The notes beneath the pieces were generated by a model, which did no database searches, was not told the origin of the DNA, and worked only from the letters and a program-made list of their open reading frames with translations. This document shows, piece after piece, positions 31,906 to 37,849 of a DNA stretch of 37,849 nt (its first letter is position 1; the number at the start of each line of letters is the position of its first letter). The stretch is from Desulfovibrio sp. ZJ369 (lineage in GTDB: Bacteria; Desulfobacterota; Desulfovibrionia; Desulfovibrionales; Desulfovibrionaceae), in NCBI RefSeq assembly GCF_011039085.1, contig NZ_JAAKEI010000028.1:1-37849 (forward strand), given 5' to 3'. Both the position numbers and the translations under genes were made by a program.

Positions 31906-32673
31906 ATGCATATTCTCGAAGAAAAAATCCGCAAGGCCACGGCTGCCGGGCGTCCGGCCCTGATCCCCTTTCTGACCGCGGGTTTTCCCGACCGCGCGCT
32001 TTTCTGGCCCACACTGATGGAACTGGACGAAAACGGCGCGGACATCATTGAGATCGGCGTGCCGTTTTCCGATCCCGTGGCCGACGGCCCGGTGGTGGAG
32101 GAAGCCTCGCGCCGCGCGCTCAGCGACGGCGTCAACCTCCGGGACATCCTGCGGGAACTTGTGGAGCGCAGGGGCCTGATCAAGGCCGGCGTGGTGCTCA
32201 TGGGCTATCTCAATCCCTTTTTGCAGTACGGCCTGGAAAATCTGGCCAGGGATGCGGAAAAGGGCGGGGTGCACGGCCTGATCGTGCCGGATCTGCCGTT
32301 TGAGGAATCCGCGCCCCTGCGCGCCGCGCTCAAAGAGCGGGGCATTGCCCTGATTCCGCTGGTGGGCCCCAATACGGGCACGGAACGCATGCTGTTATAT
32401 GCCGCGGATAGCCAAGGCTACGCCTATGTGGTCTCGGTCATGGGCATTACAGGCGAACGCGCGGATCTGGCGCCGCAGGTGGCGGCCACCATGAGCCGCG
32501 CTCGCGCGGCCTTTTCCCTGCCCCTGGCTTTGGGCTTCGGCCTGCGCGAACCCGCGCAACTGGCCGCCTTGCCGCCTGAAGCCCGGCCCGATGCGGTTGT
32601 TTTCGGCAGCGCGCTCCTGAAACATCTGGATAACGGCGGCAGCGCGGAGGAGTTCCTGGCGCGCTGGAAATAG
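31906..32673 (+). CDS. trpA: Tryptophan synthase alpha subunit
   Basis: TrpA cleaves indole-3-glycerol phosphate to indole, which is channelled to TrpB. The 255-residue barrel shows PFLTAGFPD, the catalytic residues E49 and D60 in IIEIGVPFSDPVADGP, and the C-terminal LGFGLREP and FGSALL phosphate site. The ATG at 31906 is chosen because the longer open frame runs back through trpB. It ends the operon. Confidence 0.96.
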   Translation: MHILEEKIRKATAAGRPALIPFLTAGFPDRALFWPTLMELDENGADIIEIGVPFSDPVADGPVVEEASRRALSDGVNLRDILRELVERRGLIKAGVVLMGYLNPFLQYGLENLARDAEKGGVHGLIVPDLPFEESAPLRAALKERGIALIPLVGPNTGTERMLLYAADSQGYAYVVSVMGITGERADLAPQVAATMSRARAAFSLPLALGFGLREPAQLAALPPEARPDAVVFGSALLKHLDNGGSAEEFLARWK

Positions 32674-32696
32674 GGCGTTTTTTCAGCCGCCGCAGG

Positions 32697-32727
32697 CAGG
32701 CCCGCATCCCTGGAGGATGCGGGCCTG
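32697..32727 (+). terminator. Hairpin at end of trp operon
   Basis: A perfect 13-base stem, CAGGCCCGCATCC (32697-32709) and GGATGCGGGCCTG (32715-32727), with a 5-base loop lies 24 bases after trpA. No T run follows (ACGTTATCC), so termination may be weak or Rho-assisted. Confidence 0.6.
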
Positions 32728-32814
32728 ACGTTATCCTGCCCGTCTGCCGCGGGCTGCGCGAGGCCTGATGCCGTCCGTCGTAACGGCCTACGCCGGGAAA
32801 GTGAAGAAAATATG

Positions 32815-32842
32815 TTGACATTGAAATTCATTTTCATTTAAA
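32815..32842 (+). promoter_or_regulatory. Promoter with Fur-box-like operator before DUF2325-feoB
   Basis: TTGACA at 32815-32820 and TTAAAA/TTTAAA near 32837-32843 form a sigma-70-like promoter. The spacer holds TGAAATTCATTTTCA (32822-32836), one base off a perfect 7-1-7 palindrome of the Fur type. Location over the promoter ahead of iron-uptake genes fits repression by Fur when iron is plentiful. Protein identity is inferred. Confidence 0.65.
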
Positions 32843-32917
32843 AGGAAGGTCAAGCGTGTGAAGAGAACAGCTTTCCCGCCACGGGGGCTGCGGGAAGCCT
32901 CAACGCAGGAGGAAATT

Positions 32918-33202
32918 ATGTGCGTTACCTTGATCGGCGGCATGGACAGGCTGAAGCAGGACTATATTGCGGCTGCCAGGGAAAAAGGCCACAGCCTTAC
33001 CTGCATCAGCCGCAATGAACGGAATTTCGTGCACAGAATCGGCAATCCCGACGCAGTGATCGTCTTCACCAACAAGGTTTCCCATGAGGCCAGGCGCAAG
33101 GCCGTGCAACTGGCCCGATCGCGCAACATTCCTCTCCATCTGCTGCATTCCTGCGGCGTTTCCTCGCTGCGGGATTGTTTGCCTTCCGTATCATCAGCTT
33201 GA
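32918..33202 (+). CDS. DUF2325 domain protein
   Basis: The 94-residue protein begins MCVTLIGGMDRLKQDYIAAA and shows the two-half DUF2325 pattern: an N-terminal GG-D strand-loop, DAVIVFTNKVSHEARRKA, then IPLHLLHSCGVSSLRD. Its biochemical function is not established. ATG 32918 has AGGAGG 6 bases upstream; a GTG at 32858 with AAGGAAGG upstream would add 20 residues and is a second possibility. It lies just after a Fur-box-like promoter and 134 bases before feoB, so it is probably iron-regulated. No feoA gene is in the window. Confidence 0.85.
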   Translation: MCVTLIGGMDRLKQDYIAAAREKGHSLTCISRNERNFVHRIGNPDAVIVFTNKVSHEARRKAVQLARSRNIPLHLLHSCGVSSLRDCLPSVSSA

Positions 33203-33336
33203 CATTTTCTGAACGAGCTTCTATTTTTTTTCGGAATTGAATTTCGTTTTTATAGAGTGGCGTTACTGGGGACACTTTCGGCTCGCGGGAAAACGTCGGG
33301 CAAGGTCTTCATGTGCGTCGCAACGGAGGTTTTTGC

Positions 33337-35568
33337 ATGAGCGCGGTCAGGCAGTTCGACACTGGTGAAGATATTCACAGCCGCGAGGGGCAGGGCGTGC
33401 GCATTGCCCTGGCAGGCAATCCCAATTGCGGCAAGACTACGGTTTTCAATGGCTATACCGGCGCGCGCCAGCATGTGGGCAATTATCCGGGCGTCACTGT
33501 GGACAGGAAGGAGGGCCACATTCATTGCAACGGCGTGGCCGTCACCCTGGTGGACTTGCCGGGCACCTATTCGCTTGCCGCCTATTCCCAGGAAGAGCTT
33601 GTGGCCCGTCGCGAGCTTGCGGGCGGCAATGTGCAGGCCGTCATTGATATTGTGGAAGCCTCGGCCCTGGAGCGCAATCTTTTGCTGGCCGTGCAGATGC
33701 TTGAAATGGGCATTCCGGTGGTAGTGGGCTGCAATATGATGGACGAAGCCCGCGCGGCAGGCATTCACATCGACATTGAGCGCCTGAGCCGGCTCTTGCA
33801 CACGCCGGTGGTGGCTATGGTGGGGCGCACGGGCGAAGGGCTTCAGGAAGCCCTCAACGCGGCTGTGGATCTGGCCCGCGCCGGAAAATGCGAGCCCTTG
33901 CGCCTTTCCTACGGCACGGACCTGGATGGGGCGCTGGCTGAGATGGAAAAGAAAATTGTTGATGCCGGGCTGCTTGCGGGACGTTACCATCCGCGCTGGA
34001 CAGCCGTGAAACTGCTTGAAGGCGACGAGGAAATCCGCAGGGAAGCTGCGGAGGCCGACGCCAGGACCACAGCGGCGCTGGATGCCATTCGCAAAAAGGT
34101 TGCCGAACATGTGCGCGGCACGCTCAACGCCAACATGGAAGCAATCATCACGGACTACCGCTACGGCTATATCCGCGGCCTGCTGCGTGACGGCATCATG
34201 CGCCAGGATCCCGGCAAGGATCGTCTGGCGCTTACCGATAAACTGGACAAAGTGCTTACCAATACCTTCCTGGGGCCGCTGATCATGATCGGCGCGCTCT
34301 TTCTCGTCTTTCAGCTCACCTTTGTCCTGGGCGCCTATCCCCAGGGCTGGATAGAGGACGGCTTCAGCTGGCTGGGGGAGTTTTTTGACGCTGTCCTGCC
34401 GGACGGACCCGCGAAATCCCTGATTGTGGACGGCCTGATCGCGGGCGTGGGCGGCGTGGTCAGCTTTGTGCCCCTGATTCTGATCATGTTCGCCCTGATC
34501 TCCTTTATGGAAGACAGCGGCTATATGGCGCGCGTGGCCTATATGATGGATCGCATTTTCCGCTTTTTCGGCCTGCACGGCGCCTCGGTGATGCCGTACA
34601 TCATTTCCGGGGGCATTGCCGGCGGCTGCGCCATCCCCGGAGTCATGGCCACGCGCACGCTGCGCAGCCCCAAGGAAAAGCTGGCCACCTTGCTGACCCT
34701 GCCGTACATGGCCTGCGGGGCCAAGCTGCCGGTCTTTTTACTGCTGGCCGGGGCCTTTTTCCCGGACAACGCGGCCCTGATCATGTTTTTGGTCATGCTG
34801 GCCGGATGGGTCGCGGCCCTGCTGGTGGCGCGCCTGCTGCGATCCTCCATCGTCAAGGGCCAGGCCACGCCTTTTGTCATGGAACTGCCGCCGTACCGCC
34901 TGCCCACCCTGTTCAGCCTTCTCCTGCATTGCTGGGAGCGCGCCTGGATGTATTTGAAAAAGGCGGGCACTGTGCTGGTGGCCATTTCCATAGTGATTTG
35001 GGCTTCTATGACCTTTCCCGCCCTTGATCCGCAGCTTGCCGCGCCCTATGAGCAGCGGATCGAAGCTCTGACAAAACAGGCGGCAGCCCTGCCCCAGGAT
35101 TCCGCCGGGCGAAAGGCTCTGGAAGATGCATTGGGCCAGGCCAAAGCCGATCTGAGCGAAGAGGAACTTGCGTATTCCATCGCGGGACGTCTGGGCAGAT
35201 TCGTGGAGCCGGTGACGCGCCCCGCTGGTTTCGACTGGCGCACGGACATCGCCTTGCTGGCGGGCATTGCGGCCAAGGAAGCCGTGGTGGCCACAATGGG
35301 CACGGCCTATTCCCTGGGCGAAGTGGATGCCGAGGAGTCGGAGCCTCTGGCCGAAAGGCTTAAGGCCGACAGCTCCTGGTTCAAGGCCACAGCCCTCTCG
35401 CTGATGCTTTTTGTCTTGCTCTATTCGCCCTGCTTTGTGGCTTTGGTAGTCATCCGGCAAGAGGCCGGGAGCTGGGGTTGGGTGGCGTTCAGCATACTGT
35501 TCAACACGGCCCTGGCCTATGCTGTGGCTGTGGCGGCTTATCAGGCAGGCCGCGCGGTCTGGGGTTAG
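33337..35568 (+). CDS. feoB: Ferrous iron transporter FeoB
   Basis: FeoB is an inner-membrane Fe2+ importer with an N-terminal G domain. The 743-residue protein has G1 GNPNCGKT at 27-34, the G2 region NYPGVTVD, G3 DLPG at 73-76 and a G4-like NMMD near 130. The membrane part starts about residue 315 and contains the Gate motifs GCAIPGVMATRT and YMACGAKLPVF. ATG 33337 has CGGAGG 7 bases upstream. The segment upstream (33203-33336) has a weak palindrome near 33234-33248 but no clear second promoter. Likely co-transcribed with the DUF2325 gene. Confidence 0.97.
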   Translation: MSAVRQFDTGEDIHSREGQGVRIALAGNPNCGKTTVFNGYTGARQHVGNYPGVTVDRKEGHIHCNGVAVTLVDLPGTYSLAAYSQEELVARRELAGGNVQAVIDIVEASALERNLLLAVQMLEMGIPVVVGCNMMDEARAAGIHIDIERLSRLLHTPVVAMVGRTGEGLQEALNAAVDLARAGKCEPLRLSYGTDLDGALAEMEKKIVDAGLLAGRYHPRWTAVKLLEGDEEIRREAAEADARTTAALDAIRKKVAEHVRGTLNANMEAIITDYRYGYIRGLLRDGIMRQDPGKDRLALTDKLDKVLTNTFLGPLIMIGALFLVFQLTFVLGAYPQGWIEDGFSWLGEFFDAVLPDGPAKSLIVDGLIAGVGGVVSFVPLILIMFALISFMEDSGYMARVAYMMDRIFRFFGLHGASVMPYIISGGIAGGCAIPGVMATRTLRSPKEKLATLLTLPYMACGAKLPVFLLLAGAFFPDNAALIMFLVMLAGWVAALLVARLLRSSIVKGQATPFVMELPPYRLPTLFSLLLHCWERAWMYLKKAGTVLVAISIVIWASMTFPALDPQLAAPYEQRIEALTKQAAALPQDSAGRKALEDALGQAKADLSEEELAYSIAGRLGRFVEPVTRPAGFDWRTDIALLAGIAAKEAVVATMGTAYSLGEVDAEESEPLAERLKADSSWFKATALSLMLFVLLYSPCFVALVVIRQEAGSWGWVAFSILFNTALAYAVAVAAYQAGRAVWG

Positions 35569-35796
35569 GGCCAGCCCTCATTAAGCCATGCAAAGCCGCG
35601 CCGAAAGAAAAAGGCTTTGTTCCTCTTGTCCTTCCCGCGCCGCTCCGCCTTGACAAAGGCTGGACGGCGCGGGCATTATTTATACGGTAAAAGTTTTTTC
35701 CGGCGCAGAGACCAGAGCCCGGCCTGCCGGACGCCCCCGCGGCTTTTTTCCCGGCAGGCCGGGAGCATTGCAAATCATGGAGAGGGGGAGGGCAGA
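35569..35796. other. Intergenic region with two long hairpins
   Basis: CCCGCGCCG at 35634-35642 pairs with CGGCGCGGG at 35665-35673, with an inner GCCTT/AAGGC, ahead of ATTATTTATA. CCCGGCCTGCCGG at 35718-35730 pairs with CCGGCAGGCCGGG at 35751-35763 across a loop containing a T run. CAAAGCC/GGCTTTG at 35591-35619 is a weaker candidate for the feoB terminator. TTGACA at 35650-35655 lies inside the first hairpin and could be a promoter for the next gene. Confidence 0.45.
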
Positions 35797-36288
35797 ATGA
35801 ACCAGCGCGCCGCCCTTGTTCTGGGCCTGCTTTTGCTTTTCTCGTTTGGGTTCTGCCCCGCTGTTCATGCCTGGGATGCTTATGTGGTGCGGGTGGAAGA
35901 CGGCACGACAATTTCCGTCTGCGAAAAACGCGGCAAGGACGAGCCCGTCGTTATTCTTCGGCTTTACGGCATTGACGCTCCTGCCCTGACGCAGCCCTAT
36001 GGCCGCGAGGCGCGGGATTATCTGCTCAAACTCATGCCCAAAGGGACAAAGATAGGCGTCGATTCCGTGGGCGAGGACGCGCATGGCGCTGTGAAGGCCC
36101 TGGTGCAGGTGAACGGGGCCTCGGTTACCTATCAGTTGCTGGCTGAAGGGTTGGCTTGGGTGAACCGCTCGACCTGCAAGGCCATGTTCTGCCGCCGCTG
36201 GTATATTCAGGAACATCAGGCAGTGGTGAACAGGCGCGGTCTGTGGAGCTTGAACATGAGCACGCCGCCCTGGCAGTGGAGCCGCTAG
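35797..36288 (+). CDS. Secreted SNase-fold protein with degenerate active site
   Basis: The 163-residue protein has a signal peptide (hydrophobic core about 5-20, cleavage near VHA at 23-25) and an OB-fold staphylococcal nuclease domain. RLYGIDAP is clear, with R55 and D60 matching Arg35 and Asp40 of the model enzyme. However the Glu43 position is Ala63, the Arg87 position (YGRG) is HGAV, and the Asp21 position (DGDT) is DGTT. Three of the main catalytic or metal-binding residues are therefore missing. It probably binds a ligand rather than cuts DNA. Two cysteines in the C-terminal third (STCKAMFC) may form a disulfide. ATG 35797 has a GA-rich Shine-Dalgarno. Confidence 0.82.
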   Translation: MNQRAALVLGLLLLFSFGFCPAVHAWDAYVVRVEDGTTISVCEKRGKDEPVVILRLYGIDAPALTQPYGREARDYLLKLMPKGTKIGVDSVGEDAHGAVKALVQVNGASVTYQLLAEGLAWVNRSTCKAMFCRRWYIQEHQAVVNRRGLWSLNMSTPPWQWSR

Positions 36289-36349
36289 TTTAGCTCATTG
36301 GGCCGCACGCGCTGTTATACAACATTATTGGGAGAGCAAAGGAGCCGAT

Positions 36350-36775
36350 ATGAGCATTTCCTGTCCACAAGCAGTACAGGATTTTCTGGACAATTGGCGT
36401 CAGGACCCGCTGCAGGCCAAAAAGGCCTTTACGGATTTTCAGAGCTTTCTTGCAAGCCGTCCCGGCGTGAGTCTGGACTTCAAGGCCCGGCCCGGGGTCA
36501 GTTATTCATTGCGCGCCCGGCATGAATCCCAGCAAAAGCGCGAGCTTTTCGTGCTGGTGGACGTGGTGGATGACGAGCCGGAAAGCCGCTGGTTGTCCGT
36601 GTGCTTTTACGCCGATATGATCACGGATCCCGACGAGTTGGGGGATTATGTTCCCGAAGGGCTGATGGGCGAGGACGCCTGTTGCTTCAACCTGGATGGG
36701 GATGATCCGGGCATGCGCGGCTACATTGCCGCGCGTCTGGCGGAAGCCGCCAGGGCCGCTGCTGCCGGGGCATGA
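36350..36775 (+). CDS. Uncharacterised conserved-looking acidic protein
   Basis: The 141-residue protein has no signal peptide or membrane segment and is acidic in its second half (TDPDELGDYVPEGLMGEDAC, then NLDGDDPG). AAAGGAG lies 6 bases before ATG 36350. Its stop overlaps the next start by 4 bases (ATGA), so it is coupled to the DnaQ-like exonuclease gene. I do not recognise a family. Base composition and start signals mark it as a real gene. Confidence 0.75.
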   Translation: MSISCPQAVQDFLDNWRQDPLQAKKAFTDFQSFLASRPGVSLDFKARPGVSYSLRARHESQQKRELFVLVDVVDDEPESRWLSVCFYADMITDPDELGDYVPEGLMGEDACCFNLDGDDPGMRGYIAARLAEAARAAAAGA

Positions 36776-37338
36776 CCATGCGGACGGAAACGGCGGCCGC
36801 TCCGCCTGCCGGGCGCGATCCGGGTCGCTGCTATGTGGCCATAGATTTTGAAACAGCCGGTTATTCCGGGAACAGCGCCTGCGCCGTGGGACTGGCGCGC
36901 ATTGAAAATGGCCGCCTCGCCGGGAGTTTCTATCAATTGCTGCGGCCGCCGTCTTCCCGCGTGCTGTTTACGGAAATTCACGGCCTGACGTGGACCATGC
37001 TCAAGGATGCGCCCACATTTGCCGAGATCTGGCCGGAATGCAGCGCTTTTCTGGAAGGTGCGCACTACCTGCTGGCGCACAATGCCGCATTTGACCGGCG
37101 GGTGCTCCAGGCCTCATGCCGGGCGGCGGGTCTGCCCGTGCCCGAACAGCCCTTTCTGTGCACCCTCAGGGGTTCCCGGCGCAGCCTGCCGCTGCCTTCG
37201 AAAAAGCTTGACCGGGTCTGCGAGTATTTCGGCATTGCGCTTACGCATCACCATGCGGCTTCCGACGCGGCGGCCTGCGCGGAAATCTACCTGCGCCTGC
37301 GGGCCCTGGGCGTCACGGACAATCAGATGCTCCTTTGA
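36772..37338 (+). CDS. DnaQ-like 3'-5' exonuclease (DEDD superfamily)
   Basis: The 188-residue protein shows all DEDDh motifs: ExoI AIDFETAG (D25, E27), ExoII LAHNAAFDRR (D108), and ExoIII HHAASDA (H160, D165). This matches stand-alone DnaQ/epsilon-type exonucleases that trim DNA or RNA ends. It lacks a polymerase or BRCT domain. The N-terminal 18 residues are Ala/Pro-rich and low in structure. Translation is coupled to the upstream unknown gene. The next element is the rRNA operon promoter region; a weak hairpin CGGGA/TCCCG at 37356-37370 lies between. Confidence 0.92.
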   Translation: MTMRTETAAAPPAGRDPGRCYVAIDFETAGYSGNSACAVGLARIENGRLAGSFYQLLRPPSSRVLFTEIHGLTWTMLKDAPTFAEIWPECSAFLEGAHYLLAHNAAFDRRVLQASCRAAGLPVPEQPFLCTLRGSRRSLPLPSKKLDRVCEYFGIALTHHHAASDAAACAEIYLRLRALGVTDNQMLL

Positions 37339-37473
37339 TCAGCGCCAGCACGATTCGGGAAAACGTCCCGCTGTTTTCGGCTTTTCTTCGTCGATGGCAG
37401 GTGACGTTCTTTAATAATTCAAGAGTAATATAAAGCACTTAGCTATAGATCTCAAAAAAAGCGCGAAATGTGG

Positions 37474-37729
37474 TTGACAGGCCAGTGGAAAATGCCTATG
37501 TTACATTTTCGCAACAATTGAGTCCTCGCAAGAAGGCGAAAAAAATTTTTCCGCCTGCGAAAAAAAGCGTTGACAGCTTGTTGTGGATGGTGCATAAGTC
37601 TGCACCGCGCCGCTGGAAAGCGGCAGGGGGGAGACCTCCCGGTGGTTCATTGACAAGTGAATAGCGAGTGGGAAGAAAGAGTCTTTGAGATTCTGATTTC
37701 TGCGAAAGCGGGAATCTAAGTACAGATTT
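37474..37729 (+). promoter_or_regulatory. Tandem rRNA promoters and leader
   Basis: P1: TTGACA 37474-37479, 17-base spacer, TATGTT 37497-37502, preceded by AT-rich DNA (37410-37460) that could act as an UP element. P2: TTGACA 37570-37575, then CATAAG 37593-37598. A third TTGACA at 37650 lies in the leader, after a GCCGCT/AGCGGC hairpin near 37609-37624. Double strong promoters before a 16S gene are standard for an rRNA operon. Confidence 0.75.
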
Positions 37730-37849
37730 GAACTGGAGAGTTTGATTCTGGCTCAGATTGAACGCTGGCGGCGTGCTTAACACATGCAAGTCGAACGCGA
37801 AAGGGGCTTCGGCCCTGAGTAGAGTGGCGCACGGGTGAGTAACGCGTGG
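37730..37849 (+). rRNA. rrs: 16S ribosomal RNA, 5' 120 bases
   Basis: The conserved AGAGTTTGAT at 37737 corresponds to E. coli position 8, so the mature 5' end is near 37730. It continues with TGGCTCAG, GAACGCTGGCGGCGTGC and ends in GGGTGAGTAACGCGTGG at the window edge. The variable region V1 (CGAACGCGAAAGGGGCTTCG) resembles Desulfovibrio 16S genes. The gene continues beyond the window. Confidence 0.97.

Overview
The window comes from a high-GC sulfate-reducing deltaproteobacterium of the Desulfovibrio group. The clues are the 5' end of a 16S rRNA gene at the right edge (120 bases visible), a type III glutamine synthetase, a Trp-codon leader in front of a compact trp operon with fused trpG-trpD, and FeoB next to a DUF2325 protein. 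The genus assignment is inference.

Left third (about 1-11.4 kb) is accessory DNA. It starts with mobilisation and replication genes: a DUF927 helicase-like protein cut by the window edge, iteron-like GTGGGC repeats, a MobV/Pre relaxase, a candidate oriT hairpin, a small helix-turn-helix accessory protein and a wrecked serine resolvase. The next block is lower in GC and reads on the minus strand. It holds a VbhA-Fic toxin-antitoxin pair, then a giant NERD-pseudokinase-kinase-SF1 helicase protein and a 492-residue partner encoded 3 bases downstream. This two-gene unit resembles the Mokosh type I anti-phage architecture, but the partner has no intact phospholipase D motif and its 3' end runs into the resolvase remnant. 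A tRNA 3'-end-like att site with a tRNA-type terminator closes this block.

From 11.4 to 18.4 kb lies a second island. It begins with the first 28 codons of a P4-type integrase. A complete type I restriction-modification operon (hsdR-hsdM-hsdS) follows, flanked by two related hairpin repeats. A hicB antitoxin gene cut at its 5' end sits at the right margin. The window thus stacks at least three defence-type modules (Mokosh-like, Fic toxin-antitoxin, type I R-M) between mobile-element debris.

From 18.5 kb on the DNA is core chromosome: DUF2156, MATE and lysA genes on the minus strand; an SlyD-like FKBP isomerase and glnN; a large nested palindrome; the trp promoter, leader peptide (three consecutive Trp codons) and attenuator; trpE-trpGD-trpC-trpF-trpB-trpA; a Fur-box-like promoter with a DUF2325 gene and feoB; a secreted nuclease-fold protein lacking catalytic residues; an unknown conserved protein overlapping a DnaQ-like exonuclease; and tandem rRNA promoters leading into 16S rRNA. 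No CRISPR array, complete tRNA gene or complete insertion sequence was seen.
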